64,000 nucleotides of DNA from Gyrodactylus bullatarudis (taxonomy: Eukaryota > Platyhelminthes > Monogenea > Gyrodactylidea > Gyrodactylidae). The stretch lies in assembly GCA_012064415.1 (NCBI GenBank), contig SSNU01000098.1, positions 178,399 to 242,398 on the forward strand. Direction: 5' to 3'. The notes below the pieces were generated by a model. The model ran no database searches. It was not told the DNA's origin and saw nothing but the letters and a program-made list of their open reading frames with translations. Made by a program: the position numbers and the translations under genes. Below, piece after piece: positions 1 to 13,600 of this stretch; within the stretch, counting starts at the first letter, position 1, and each line of letters opens with the position of its first letter.

Positions 1-3000
1 AAGAAGACTCCATTTGATTTATAAAGGAGAATTTGATAATCGGAAAATTCAATCATCTTCAAAGTCTCATTCGGGGAGGAACTTTATCTCGAGCTAGTTA
101 AACCTGGAGACTCACTTGATGAAGAAAGTATCGGAGCACAATTCGTATAGGTTCTTATCAATACCAATGATATTGGGCAAGTAAACTACTTTAACTGTAT
201 TTTCCTCCGATAAAATGGCCAAAATATTTGTCTCCAAATTGATTGTAATCTGTTTAACATTCCTTTCTGTAAGGGGTAGAATGCAATGTTTTAAATTTCA
301 ATTCAGATTGAAAATTATAAAATTAATTACCCCCAACCCCCTATTACTCTTCTGGCCCTTTACTAATCAGATTGAAAAAAATTTAAATCAGAATTCTAAT
401 ACTGAGCTTTTCACGCAAGCCAATGATTAGCGTTTTATATATTTTTTCAAATGGGTAAAAATTAAATTTCATAACATACCCATTGGAATATGAACTTCTT
501 TTGAGTTGATTAGACTTGTTGTTATTAAAAATAATTGGCCTCCTTTACTCAGGACCAAGAAACTCATATTGAGCATATCCAAAGTAGGCAGTAGTTTAAC
601 TTGTTCTATTGAGTCCTCAAAGTAAAAAAGTAGCTTGAGAAATGGAGCTGAAAAATGTAGTATTTTAATGATCATTCTTCTTTTAATCTAAATCTAATTG
701 ACATGAAGATGATAATTTATCTTTTTTACAAAAAACTCAATATTTTTCTCTGAATTCACAGAAAAGAATAATTTTTTGAATTCTAAAACGGAATGAACTA
801 ATAAGATGTGGATATTTTTTTCTGTGAATTCAGAGAAAATTATCGAGTTTTTTGTAAAAATGATAAATCCTCATCTTCATGTCAACTATAGCATTATTTC
901 CATCTTAAGATTACCATTAAACATTTTACTTGTTTTTATTTTGAGACTTTCGGGTGTAATAAGATCATCGAAGCTGTATTAATTGATAGAATTTGATAAA
1001 AAAATAAAAGGGTTTTTATGAAATTACGTGCATTTCGATAATTTTCCTATCCTCAATTGATCGTTCATTTTGCAAGTCCACAATGGTTATATCTAGATAA
1101 AGATGAAAATGAGCGATTTCCTCAAAAAGCTAATTGATTTATGAAGTTGGGAATTAATGATTTTACCATTCCTTTCTCATCAAGAAGTCGAATATAATAA
1201 AGACTTTTTGAAATTCGGATTATCAAGCCCACTTTTACTGACTAAAGAAAAATATTTTCTAATTTAGAGTTCCCGCCATTCCCAGTTTTTCGAACTTTGA
1301 TTACGATTGATTTCAAAGAAGTTTATTTAAATTAGATTTCTTGATCATTTTCCCTACTTGAAAATCAATGAAAATTCCTTTTTCTTTTGTAGCGGAGTCT
1401 TTTTTGGCTCAATTTGTTCTTGTGGTAATTTTGACTTTTTAATATTCAATTTAACCTGATTTAGTTTTGGACAATGAATATCCCAAAGATATCATCCCAT
1501 TTCATCTGCAGAATCACTTCACTTTCTGTAGTTGAGGTTACCAAACCAACCAATCGAATACGTCTTTCATCTTATGAATCATAAGTTATGATTCAATATA
1601 AGCTTAATTCAGTACGAGGTCTAAAGAGACCCCAATGTGTCTTATTTTGGGGACGAAATAAGTAAGTTCCCAGTGCAAGGGGGCCTCATAATCAAGATTT
1701 TAGAAAGTCTTGATCATATTCGAATGCTTGATGAAGAAATGTTGAGTTGTTTTGAAAAATCTTTGATTCCCCTACTATTACTACACATCAATCAACTTTT
1801 ACATTTTTCAAATAATCTATCAACCAGGAGTAGAATCGTTCCATTCTCATCGATGAGTTTATCATTAAAGACATTCATTTCACTATCCAATGAGCTGGGT
1901 GTATTATTGGTCTTGTGTATTTCGACAAGATTTATTTTATTCCTCAGACAACCCTTGTAGTCATATGAACAAATTCTTTCGATGGATAAAAAACAAAATT
2001 CTCTAGAAAAGATAGAAAAGAGTAGAACCTGTTACTTTTTAGACTGAAGAATTTTGACCACATCATTCGATGGAAGATGATAACTGTTTAGAGTGCCATC
2101 AGAAAAGCTATAAATGTAGAACAGGTTCCTTGTAACAAAGATGGCATATTCAAATCCGAATGAATAGTTTCGGATATTTTCATCCAATTTATAAGATTTC
2201 TCTGAATCAACTTTACAGAGGGAAAATTCATCGAGACAGTTTTCCTTCAGGAAAATAAATGGTCGAATGGTATCGATAGTTTTAATATGAGGTTGAAATT
2301 GTATTAGAGAAACTGTGCCATCTGAAGAGAGTCCAGTTAGATAATAATTCCTGTACAAACTAAGCCAGTAAATTGAATAGATTTGCCCTGAGCCAATATC
2401 GAGCTGTTGATAAGGTCCACTATCGAGGCAAATCATAATTTTATCATAAAGACCAACAGCAAAGTAGATCCCATCTACGGACCAGGTGAGACATGTAATA
2501 TCATCTGAGAATTTATTCGAGATGTAAAGTAACCTTCCATTGTCTCTCCATAATTTGTAGATTCTTGAGTCGCTTGAGCTTACGATTTTGTTATGGACGT
2601 TAGACCAGGCTAGGCAGGTTATCTCGGCAGTATCTGCGATCCACTAAAATTGAAAAAGGAATAATTTTTTCCATTCCCCTATGTAATCTTACGATTACTT
2701 TCTCTCAAAATCATAACAAATGAAAATAAAATTTTTAGGCTTATCACATAAGTTTAATTGCAGCTTCATTAAATATTCAAACACACTAAAGGGTTTATTG
2801 GAATTATTCCGTTTCTACTGGACACTGTTATTCGGTTGGTCTGAATCAATGAACTTAATCAAGACACAGAATTTTAATCCTTGAATTATTCTGATTCTTT
2901 TGATATAGATTTTAATCAAGAATATTTTGATCACATTTTTTTTTCTATTAAAAAATATAATCTAAGAAGCATATCATATGATTTCAATGTTCTATTATCT

Positions 3001-6000
3001 TGTTTTAATTGTCTCTTTACTAAGTTAAGTTATTTGAAAATATCATGGAATTTCAGTATCTTACTTTTCGACTGCTCCTAACTTAAGTAGAGGAAATAGT
3101 GAAGTTTGACTATTTATGAGCCAACACTGCAGATTTCCCAATGACGAGGTCGATCTGTTATTTTAACTATTCAAAAAACTTATTTTATGATAATTTATTT
3201 ATAATAATGATTTTCTTTTAAATTTAATAAATGTATAATTTCAAAGAAAAAAAAAGTTTGACTTATCTGATTGTCAGAACCTTACTGATCAGTTATGGCT
3301 CATATCAGATCTGAAATTGACTATTCAAAATCTCTCCTTTATTCTCCCCTTCACTAACCAGATGACTAATCGAAATACTTTTCAGACTATCTCTACATTC
3401 AATTTTTCTATTGACTATATATGGAACCTGCATTTTCAGATTTTATTCAAAAATTTTGTTTTTATTATTCTATAACCAGATTTTATTATTGCCTTATTTG
3501 TGTACATTTAAAATTTTAAATATAAGAACTTATTTCTAACAAAAAAAAATTTCGTAAATCTTGGGATTAAGAAGGCAATTTTAGAGCTTGATATTTGTTT
3601 TTTTTGTATTGAAATTAAATTTGCTATCATATTATATGCGATACGAGCGATATTAAAATTTCATCTATCTCTTTTTTTTGTTAGAAATCAGTTCTGTATT
3701 TAAAGTGAAATTCAATATAAAATATGTACAAAAATGAATAAAGTCTAAATAAATTGTGAATCTCATCAAATTCTGTAAAATAAAATAATGAATTATTAAA
3801 ATCTTGGAGTCTTTGTAAATAAATGTGATAAGAGATAAATGTTCAGAGACATTGGTTTTAAGCTGAGCTACCGATGACATGAGTGAATTAGAAATAAGAA
3901 GATGCCAGATTATTTCACAAATAAAAATCTCTATTTCGGGCATACTCATCAGTGTGATACATGCCATATAAATACTGGGTTTACAAGAGAGAATAGAGAT
4001 GATGTTATTGGTTGAAATTTCAACTCAAAATGTACAATTGGTTAATACCTGTTACCAGGTAAGAAATGTTGAATTTATAATTTTGTACAGTTTCAAGGGA
4101 CAAAGGTAAAAGTCATTATAACTATAAATTCAACATTTCTTACCTGGTAACAGGTATTAACCAATTGTACATTTTGAGTTGAAATTTCAACCAATAACAT
4201 CATCTCTATTCTCTCTTGTAAAACCAGTATTTATATGGCATGTATCACACTGATGAGTATGCCCGAAATAGAGATCTTTATTTGTGAAATAATCTGGCAT
4301 CTTCTTATTTCTAAATGTGATAAATTGAATCTGAAAATTTAAATCGAAAATTATTCTGGTGGCAACTCAATAATGAAGATCTGGATATAAAAGTGTTTTG
4401 GTATAGTCAATTTTAGATCTTATGTGGGTCATTATGCATTTAATTGAATATAGATTTGTGCAATTTGATAAGTCATATTTTAAATTTAGATAGTTGTAAA
4501 AGGCAAGAAGATAATTATTTTTAAACGATGCATTTCTCAGGTTATAGGATTGTTCTATTTTAATCGAATGCTCGGTGAATTGTTTAACAATAAAAGCATA
4601 TCTGCGGACCCATAATGGATTAAGACCCGACGATGAGATGCGGGCATTGTATGAGTTTAAGTCAGGGAAAATTGCATATAGAAAATCACTTTGGATTCTC
4701 TCGATTACTCTTGCATTGGTTAAATTAATAAGCAATGGTGAGATGTAGTCCAAATGGGATAGTACCAATGATTTAAACGCTTTAATTCTGAAATTAGGGG
4801 TTTTAGCAAATTTTAGGATTGCGAATATCAGCGAAGCAAAGATTAAAGAGAAGAGGACCGATCGTGGAACTTTGAGGGACTCCAGAGTGTATTTCTTCCA
4901 AGTTACTAGTGGTTTTGTTAAATTTGACATATTGTATTCGATTACAAAGAAAATACATTGTTAAATTAATAATATGAGGGTCAATTGAGTGATCTAATAG
5001 TTTTTTCTTAATATACGAGAATTTGAGTCTATCAAATGCTTTAGATATGTCCAGGTAATGAATAATAATAAAATTTCCTTGATTTAGTAAAGGAAGGGAG
5101 TGGTTAAGGAAGGCCAATATATTGCTGGAAGTGTTTTTACCATGTAGGAAACCATGTTGGGACTTATCCGGAAATGGTTTAGGGATACTGTTTGAAATTT
5201 GGTAAAACAGGTATCAATTATTGAGAGGAAAATATTAAGTGAGGAAATAGGCCTTAAATCAGAATATGATGAATAATTTTTGGATTTGGGTATCGGGGTT
5301 ATTTTAATGATTAGCCATTCATCTGGAATGTAGCAACTAGATATAAATTTGTTAAGATAGTAACATAGATGGGAGAGGAAGGGACCTTCTTATTCTCGGT
5401 CCTAGGTTCAAACCCTCCCACACCGGGCACATTGAACACTCTTTCCCTGTTCTCTTATTTGTACTATCATTAATCTAATTCTGTATATTAAAAAAATGTT
5501 CGAATTCAAAAAAAAAATTAAACTTAGATGCATAAAAAACTCTTCAATTAGGTTTAGGAATCAGAACCCATTTTCTTATAATTTTCATGAAATTAAATGT
5601 GAAAAGTCGGTTTCTCGGAGGCCCCCTTTGCGTCTGTTCTTGTACGCCATTGAGTGGGGGTCTTTGTCTACCTTATTGTATGGATTTTTTAAGGATTGAT
5701 CATCCATCCCTCTTGTTATTTTTTCACACCAATGTTTACTCCTTCAATCAAGTCCTTGTACTCTGCAAAAGGTATAGTTCATTGCAAACACTGATGTTAA
5801 ATCAAAGCTTACCACACAGCAAGACCCCTTGTCAATGGCGTACAAGTTGGCCGAATTTGGGAGAATAATTTTCAAATCCATGGACATACTCATGAGTAGA
5901 GGGTTGAAATTTTTTATGAGAGAGTCAAACTTGAATACAATTTTTAAGACTTTTAGTGAACAAGTAAATTGAATTCAAATAAATTGATTTTTAATCACTT

Positions 6001-6807
6001 ATCAAGTGTTAAACAATTTAATAACAATTCAGTTTCATCAAATTTTGTAAGAATTAAATTGATAAAACCTTGCGAGATGATAAAATCATTTATGAAACCT
6101 CATTACACTGAACACTGTGAACAGTTCAGTGAACACTAGGGTAGAGTGAAATTTTAACCCTCACTTTTGTACTAACTTTTCTGATAAAATTCTAAGTACT
6201 GTATTATTTTGTATTAAAAGCATGTGTCGAAATTGCTTCACCATTTTCTCATTCAGTTTTAAAAATCCAGAACATTGCCGTTCATTTTTCAATAATTCGT
6301 TAATACAAAATCACTCACACTTATTTGTTTCTCTGATTCTAATGTTCTAACTGATAAATAGAAGCCTTTGACATAAGCTATCCTCTCACAGTTGAAATTC
6401 CATGCTAGACACCTAAGAGGATCTTGGCTTTTATCGATAATTCTTAGTAGAGCATGGTGTTTTGTCCATAACTTCATCAGACCATCATCTCCACCAGAGA
6501 CAAAAGTTTCTCCATTCAGAGTAAAACTTAGAACCATTACATCCCTTTTATGGGCTTCAAAAGAATTTGTCTGGTTCAGCTCAAAATCATGAACTGCTAC
6601 TGACCCAGACGACGTACCAACAAGAATTTGTTTAACTCGCGTATTCGACGTGATGCATGTTGGAAGATTATTGATCTTCTTAGTGGCTTTAATCTTTTTA
6701 GATATCGGATCATAAACTGAGATTAATTTATCACTTGAACCAGCAACTATCAAATCCTGGGATAGGAGTGTGGCACAAAATGTCAGACCTTCATGTGTAA
6801 TAATATT
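1..6807 (-). CDS. IFT80: IFT80, intraflagellar transport WD-repeat protein (partial, C-terminal end off window)
   Basis: IFT80 is a subunit of the IFT-B complex that moves cargo along cilia. Visible exons, reading down the minus strand: 6319-6807 (163 codons, phase 0 to 0), 2036-2643, probably about 1467-1570, 480-647 and 116-266. The first exon carries WD40 blades with GGDDGLMKLWTKH and a CLAW core. The second opens with WIADTAEITCLAW and continues with a RIYKLWRDNGRLLY blade, in the same order as vertebrate IFT80. The leftmost exon has VVYLPN and IDKNLYE, which fits the second propeller (human has WYYPNT and VDRDIL). The gene runs off the left edge, so the last propeller strands and the C-terminal helical region are missing. 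The first coding exon, about ten residues judged against human IFT80, was not found above 6807. A 3.7 kb intron (2644-6318) holds a dead LINE and a palindrome. The 1467-1570 exon is the least certain. Confidence 0.82.
698..885. mobile_element. Short inverted-repeat element, TIR family A, 188 bp
   Basis: The two ends are near-perfect inverted copies: TTGACATGAAGATGA on the left and its reverse complement on the right. Each is followed by an inverted TTTTTTACAAAAAACTC tract and a GAATTCA core. There is no coding capacity. The same termini recur elsewhere in the window (17.6, 31.2, 32.4, 33.6 and 61.8 kb), so this is a MITE-like family. It sits in an IFT80 intron. Confidence 0.7.
3888..4315. repeat. 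Near-perfect palindrome, ~190-bp arms with ~42-bp spacer
   Basis: The stretch from TTAGAAATAAGAAGATGCCA to the AATTTATA near 4079 is repeated inverted at about 4122-4315 with very few mismatches. A related, more diverged pair of the outer ~90 bp lies at 22,960-23,142 inside the DEG/ENaC gene, so this is a dispersed element rather than a one-off duplication. The high arm identity implies a recent origin or gene conversion between the arms. Confidence 0.85.
4367..5117 (-). pseudogene. Non-LTR retrotransposon reverse transcriptase remnant
   Basis: Two minus-strand reading frames match a LINE-type reverse transcriptase. The first (4803-5117) has LDISKAFDRL, then FLCNRIQYV and SGVPQSSTIGPLLF, which are RT blocks 3 to 5. 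The second (4367-4930) has the thumb-like tail KSLVLSHLDYISPLL and ERIQSDF. The catalytic FADD/YADD block that should lie between them is missing and the frames overlap, so this copy has an internal deletion and a frameshift. Residue style fits a CR1- or jockey-like clade, but the clade was not resolved. No 5' end, endonuclease or target duplication was found. Confidence 0.8.
5636..5846. repeat. Short inverted repeat, less AT-rich than its surroundings
   Basis: TGTACGCCATTGAGTGGGGG on the left is matched by an imperfect reverse complement near 5822-5843 (CCCTTGTCAATGGCGTACA). The roughly 200-bp interval is richer in GC than its neighbourhood and has no recognisable protein. It is probably another small non-autonomous element. 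Confidence 0.5.
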
Positions 6808-7127
6808 CTGAGTTAAGATTTAATATCCACAATTAGGGTTAAATCATATGGTTCAAACGGAAAAAGTAACTCCAATAAAAGGATATGAATCGGATTGTTT
6901 TGAACGTGAAAACAATTTCTTGATGTCATCGCAGATATACAGTAGTAAACTATGATTAAATATTCATTAAAGTAATTTATTTCATTCATATTCGCATTGA
7001 ACACACTACTATTTTTACGGAAAACATGGGCCTGATCGAAATATTTGAATATAAAAGATCAAATTCATGATTATATATTAATAAAATAAAGAGTGAGTTT
7101 AAAGCTTAACATCTAAAATATCAAATC

Positions 7128-7424
7128 ATGTTTAATGAAAATGTTCCTCCTGAAGTGGACTATGATAAACGATTCCTCATCATGGCAATTGCCTTCATCA
7201 GCGTCTTAGTCGCGACAATTACTCTTCTAGTATATTGTGAGTTTACTATTAATATATTAAAATCTATTCTTTGATTTAATTCATCTTTAGTCTTGTCTGG
7301 ATCATCAAGTAAGTTCAATGAATAGATCATTCTCGTAGCTGCTCCAGCTAGTTCAGTCTCGACAATTTCAGCAACAATTGATACTGTAACAAAGGCTGTT
7401 ACTGATAGCATAAAGAAGGATTAA
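7128..7424 (+). CDS. Single-pass membrane microprotein, 70 aa, three exons
   Basis: I do not recognise a family. Exons are 7128-7236, 7291-7308 and 7339-7424, joined by GT-AG introns of 54 and 30 nt; phases close on a TAA stop. The predicted protein has a short acidic N-terminus (NENVPPEVDYDKR), one hydrophobic helix of about 21 residues (FLIMAIAFISVLVATITLLVY), then a Ser/Thr/Ala-rich tail ending SIKKD. That arrangement suggests a small type III or tail-type membrane protein. If the 30-nt intron is not removed, translation stops after SSSKFNE, giving a 47-residue form. It lies head to head with IFT80, about 320 bp away, and 240 bp upstream of TRPA on the same strand. It could still be a chance reconstruction, but three exons without a stop around one clean TM helix is unlikely to be random. 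Confidence 0.55.
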
Positions 7425-7661
7425 ACATTGGTTTGATTGTTGAGAAATATAAATTATTTTTGTAAAAATATTATTTTCATATTTATACAGCTACTTATAA
7501 GTAAAATGAAGAAAATTTAAAAAGTACAACTAACGAAAATTTGAACTCAAATTTCAAAATTCTTTTCTCAGATAAATTTAAGCTATGACTTCTGCTTAAA
7601 AATTTAAAGTTTTTGTGTTTGAATTAAATCTTTTCCACTAATTCAAACTTGAATTTAAAAG

Positions 7662-10600
7662 ATGGAAGAAATTCCGTTATTAGATAAAGAGTTGAAAATG
7701 CAACCAGGAAGTAACACAAATTTGAACGATGTGAAGAAAGTAAGTGATTCATTCTGATCTTAAAGTATATCATCAATGGAAATGAAGTTCAAGTCAAAGA
7801 GTTACTGAATAAAACTCTTCAGATCATGGATCCATTGATTGTTTTAGATTCTAATGGACTGTCGTATCTTCATTATGCAGTTAGACATAACAGGCTTAAT
7901 ATCGTTAAATTACTCGTTGAATACTTTCAGGCAGGTAAATATCCTTGTGTGTAAAATGCTTGTTTCTTAGATGTAAATATTAAGAGTTCAAAATTGGAAA
8001 CATGTCTTCATTTAGCTGCAAAATATTCTCGTAATGAAATCAGAAGCCAAAAGTTCCAAGAGTCAGATAGTTTCGATGGCCATTCAAAATCCTTATTTAC
8101 TAGTGATGAGTTGGATGAAATTCTTTCGAGTATCGCAAATGACACCTTGGACGAAAATCAAATTAAAAGTTTCAAATTTGCTCAACAAAATTTAAACTGT
8201 CCGATTGAAGTACTTGAGAAAATATCTGCAGCTAAATTTGACCATTCGTGTACAGATGATATGGTATATTATCTCTTGAGCAAGAACGCCAATGCTCTCA
8301 TGGAAGATGAAAACGGATCATCGCCCCTTCACATTGCCATAGCCGGAAATAATTTTAATGCTTTTTTGCAGCTTATTTCTCGTTCCATTTCCTCATCCGA
8401 TGCCAAAGATAAATTCGGCTTCACTCCTTTACACCAGGCTATGGCATCGATGAATGATTTATACGCAAGAGTCCTAGTTAGTACGATATACAAAGATCAA
8501 TCTCTCAATTGCTTTGATATCTATGGAAATTCTCCAGTATGTTCTATAATTTGAATTTATGAACCTTGTTCTTAGCTTCACATTGCGGCCAAATCTGGTT
8601 TCGTTAACAACGCAAGAGTCTTCATTGAGTCTATCAAGTCTCAATACAGCAGGACTGCGAAAACAAACCCTGTTGAAAGTGTGAGTGTATTTATGATAAA
8701 GTAACAGTTTTTGGCCAACAAAAAGGCCAACAAATGTGGGAATCTTTTTTATTTAAAAAAAAAACCTTGTTTTCTTCAAGAAGAGAAATGAAATGGTATT
8801 CTTTGGAATCCGCCTTATCCAACGCCAAATTGAATTTTGGACAAAAATTGTTACTCAAGATCAAAATTAGATATGAAAACAGACTATTACCATCAAATTC
8901 GTGACAGATCACCCAAATTTTGAAGGATTTTAAATTATCAACATTTCATGTATATTCATATATGAAATTGAAATTCAACGATTTGAATCCTTAGATAAAA
9001 TTCAGCAAATTTGATCTGGTTGTCAAATCTTAATCTTGAAAAAAGTTTTTTGGCCATTCTGCTATTTTTAGTAAAATAAAAAGTTTCAGCCCTAAGTTCG
9101 AAAAATGGAAATCTTACGCCATATTTTGCCTTAAAATCTTCGTCATATTCGTCTTCTTGACGAAAAATGTGAGTTTTTTATAAAAATGATAATGTAGATT
9201 CCCAACTTCATATCAAATAGTAGAAGGGTGAAATGACTTTCTATCCAATTGAAAACCCATTGAAAGATCAAAGATTATGCTTATAATTCTGGTCAATATA
9301 TTATGCTGATTCTAACGTTTTTTAGAAAACACCCATCCACTCTATCAAAGCAAGCACAGATGTTGAGGATTATATGGACATTTTAAATGCTAAAAATACC
9401 TTTGGCCAGACTGCCCTTCATTTGGCAGTTCAGTCGAAGCAATTGGCCCTGGTCCTAGCTCTACTCAAAGAGAATGTCGAAGTGGATCATTTGACAAATC
9501 AAAAAGATCATGCTCTCCATTTGGCATGTCAGGTGGGAAGTCTCGAGATAACCAAGTGTCTCATGACTAAAATTAAAGATGTCAACATTATGAACAATAG
9601 CGGGATGACACCTCTTCACCTGGGTGTGCATAGTAAAAATGTTGGCCTTGTCAAATATCTCCTTGAAAAGGGTTGTAAGCTCGAGGCTAAAAATAGTGAC
9701 GCTCAGACTCCGCTATGCCTGGCACTGAAGATGAATTTGAGGGACATTGCAAACCTTCTAATGGATAAGGGAGCCTCGTTGAGGGTTTTCGATAAAAAAT
9801 TGAATACTCCGTTGCATTTAGCTGTGGCCAATGGATCCTTTGAATGTACTCAGCTGATCTTGGATTCTGATGAAGGTAAAAAGACAATAAATCGTCTGAA
9901 CTCATCTAAAAACTCCCCGATTCACATTGCTATTGAAAAGGGACAAAATGAAATTTTTGAAGTAAGAAATTAGATTTTAACAAACTCTTTTTTCAAAGAT
10001 GTTAATCGACCTAGGTGCAAATATCTACGCAAAGAATTACGATGGATGCTTTCCAATACACCTTGCAACTAAGAAAGGTCTCAATCAGTAAGTTATCTAA
10101 AAGTTAGATAGGTTGAGAAACTTTGAGCATGTCTTCATAGCTATTCTCGATTGGCAATTTTATGATATTTACAAAATCTCATTTTTTCATCAACACCTCT
10201 CACAGAAGAAAAAATTTTTGTGGAAAAAATTGAAGACATTTCGATTTTTTAAACTTTGTGTTGAAATTTTTGTGAAAAGGTGTGAAAAGGATCACCAATA
10301 GATTTTGTTTCATTTGTCTAATTTAAAAAAATGGAAAAGTCAGGCCAACTCGAAATTTTTATGTCGCATTCCTTCTTAAATCGGTGAAAGTCTGCCTTAT
10401 ATATATTTTTATCGTAGAATCGTTTTCTCTCGCTGACCAATGAATCATTTTGGCTGTAAACCTCTAACACCTAGCTCAAATGCATTATCAAATGTCTTCA
10501 AGAACCACAGTAATCAATGTTTTCATCTCTCTATAGAGAGAAATGACTCAGACACTTTCATGCATCACTCAAAGAATTCTTCTAAAACAAGTGTATTGTG

Positions 10601-13600
10601 TTATCAGAATACATAGAAACATAAGCCTAGGTCCAGTTCATGCTTAGTACACTAAAATGTTCTATTCTATGTTTTTGGTGTAGAGAATTTCGTTCACAAA
10701 GAAAGCTGCTTTAGTGCTAATCGATTTATTTTATTAAATCATGAACAAAAATTTAACAATTTGATTTTATTAGTTTTTGGATTAATTCAATTTAATCATG
10801 TTCAATGTTTGAATTTCATAATAATTTTTAATTCAAAAGAATTTTGGAGAGGATATGTGATCTAATGCCGTGTTATGATGTTGAAGACTTTGATAGTAAG
10901 ACTCCCCTGCATCATAGTGTCTTGGCCAATAACCTAGAGGCGTTCGAGTGTCTCACAAGCAAAGGAGCCTTGCACGATGTCAAAGACTCTGAGGGCAACA
11001 CCCCATTCATGTTGGCTTGCTCTAAGGGTTCCCTGAGCATTGTGAAATTTTGCATTGAGAAAAATTTCATTCCTACCGATCTAAGTAGTGATCGGGTAAG
11101 TTTGAGAAATAAAACCTCTAAAAACCTCAAGATAAAATCTTTTCTAGATGCCTCCGATTCATTTGGCTAGTAAATTCGGTCATTACGAAATTGTAGAAGA
11201 GCTCTTGAGAAACGGTCATGATCCGAAGGTGATTGTGAGAACTATAGACTTTGAGACCAATGGCGGACTCAATGCGTTGGACTATGCTATTGAAAATAAC
11301 CACAAGCAAGGTTTACAATTGATTGGTTCAAAATTCTCTTTATAATCTCTTTTTATTTTACAGAAAGTGCGCTCTCACCTTAATTCAGTGCAAAGATCAT
11401 TTCCCAGGGGTCCTGAAAAATCTTGTCATGAAGAAGGATGGAAAGATTGATTCACCATTACGAAAGTTAATTCAAACAATGCCAGGTGAGTAGTGGATAA
11501 GTTTTATAGATCCGATGATTTAAAGTGATCGAAATTATGTTATTTTGTCTGAAAATTGGCTAAAAATTGAAGAAATTCCGAATAATTAACAAATTAGTAG
11601 GAAATCGGACTATAAGATTCAAAAAGGAAAACTTTTGGATCTATCTTTTGCAAAATTTATATTTTCTTGTCTGATTTTGGTCCAAAGTTTGTAATTATTC
11701 AATCCCTTCAGATGTTTTGGGATAAAATAGGTTTATAATAATTAATTGAGACTTCAATGGGAAAATTTTTTTGTCCCATGATGAAATCTAAAATCTTCAA
11801 TAAAAAATAGTAAAAATAGATTTTAATTGGAATATTTCCTACCTTTTTCCGAAGCCTCTTCTAGACGTTTTGGTACTGAGATAGCAAAGTACCTCCTTTC
11901 AGTGGATGAGACGTTAGTAACCTGAACTCTCTTCAATTTCATCTAAAAACCTTAGTATTCCCATTGGTCCAGATCTGAAAAATCAGGACAAGCTCATTAA
12001 ATATTATTTAATAAATTGAATTTGTTTTTTTTCATGATCTTATCAGTTGTGTCCATTCAAATTAAGCTAGTTGATATCAAAAAATCTATATTTTTCTTCA
12101 GATATTCAGGAATAAAATTGTCTTTGGAAACCGATCAGTTGTTGAAATTAACTCTGACAATGTCGAATTTCGAATTTGACCTTATTTTTGTCAGATCGAA
12201 TCTTTTTAACAACTTATTGGCTCATATATCATGGGATTTACAAGATAATTTTGTTCCTGACTATCATGAAATCTTAATTTTGGTAAATTTTAAATTCGAA
12301 TAATTTCTCATAAAACATTTGAAGTAGAAATACGGTGAGTTCTGATGTGGTATATATATGTTACCGGTAATCTTGTTACTCTTGATAGTCTCAAGACTCC
12401 CTGGCAAATCAGTTAAACTTGTTACTAGTAACAAGATTAACTGAAAGCCAGTTAAACTTGTTACTCGGTTTCAAGATTATCTGATAGTCTCAAGAATCCC
12501 GGGAATCTTATTACTAGTAACAAGATTAACTGAAAGCCAGTTAAACTTGTTACTCGGTTCCAAAATTATCTGATAGTCTCATGAATCCCGGGAATCTTGT
12601 CACTAGTAACAAGTTTAACTGACAATAACTAATTTTTTGACTTTCAGAATTTAGAAAGAATAATCACTCAGTTTATTCCTAAGTTATGAATCATAACACT
12701 CCTAGGATTTTTTCAGATTCTCTTTTCAAAAGTGTTACACATCAATAGAACCTTAAAAGCTTTACAAAAGATGATACCGGTAGAAATGAAACTATACCTG
12801 TGTGATATAATCTAGAATTATAACCTCAAACTTCATATTCATTTTTTATATACATTCGAAATTTATTGACTAATCAGTTTATCAACTTTCATTTATAATC
12901 TAAACTTTTACCAAATCTTTGGGATCTAGTAAATTTTTAAAATAATCCTTCGAGTTTTTCTCTTATTTATAGTTAGTTGTTTTTTTGAAAAGTAATCAAA
13001 TACAGCTGTATCATAAAAAATTATTCATTCGTACAAGAAAGACTGCTGTGACATCTTGAATTGCACAAACGGCCTTCTTTTCTGCATTTACATTTTAATG
13101 CATCTCATTTTGTTTTGCAGTCACACTTGAAGAACCCTTGGTCATTTACAAATGAATGGAGACTTTTCATTCTTTGTACTGAATGAATAAGTTCAGGAAC
13201 ATCCTCGATTGTCATGAAATTTTCATCGATCCTAGTCAGTTAATTTGCTGAATAAAGACCTTCAATTATTCCTGTCTTAGTTCCGACCTTGTAGAAAATT
13301 TCTATAACTTCAAGTATTACACACAATAACTTTTGAAATCGATTTTTGATCGATCAAATTCCGATACTTTCACTAAAACATTTTCTCCAACATTTAATGT
13401 CCTTTTGGTTTGCAAAAGAATCTTGGCTTTGTTCTCTAGATGGCCTATGACTATTTCCTTATTCAATTCTGATCTATTGTATGTCTCATTGGATACGTCA
13501 CAAGATGATGGTACTTGGAATTAAAATTTATTATATTTGAAGGTTCTATTGATGTGTAACACTTTTGAAAAGAGAATCTGAAAAAATCCTAGGAGTGTTA

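Larger units (their letters stand above)
2644..6318 (-). other. Large IFT80 intron with nested repeats
   Basis: The donor reads GTGAGT at 6318-6313 and the acceptor AG at 2645-2644. No IFT80 coding sequence is apparent inside. It holds AT-rich filler (2650-3880), the palindrome at 3888-4315, the LINE remnant at 4367-5117, and an inverted repeat near 5640-5843. A pol-III-box-like stretch lies near 5410 (GGTTCAAACCC). The rest looks non-coding. Confidence 0.6.

Noticed and set aside
1637..1960. 107-codon plus-strand frame
   Set aside because: It lies within the minus-strand IFT80 gene, resembles no family and starts at a non-ATG codon; probably chance.
7160..7411. Minus-strand open frame of 83 codons
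   Set aside because: It is the antisense shadow of the three-exon microprotein and matches nothing.
12016..12303. 95-codon plus-strand frame in the TRPA intron
   Set aside because: Neither ankyrin-like nor transposase-like; flanked by stops and not phase-compatible with the adjacent exons.
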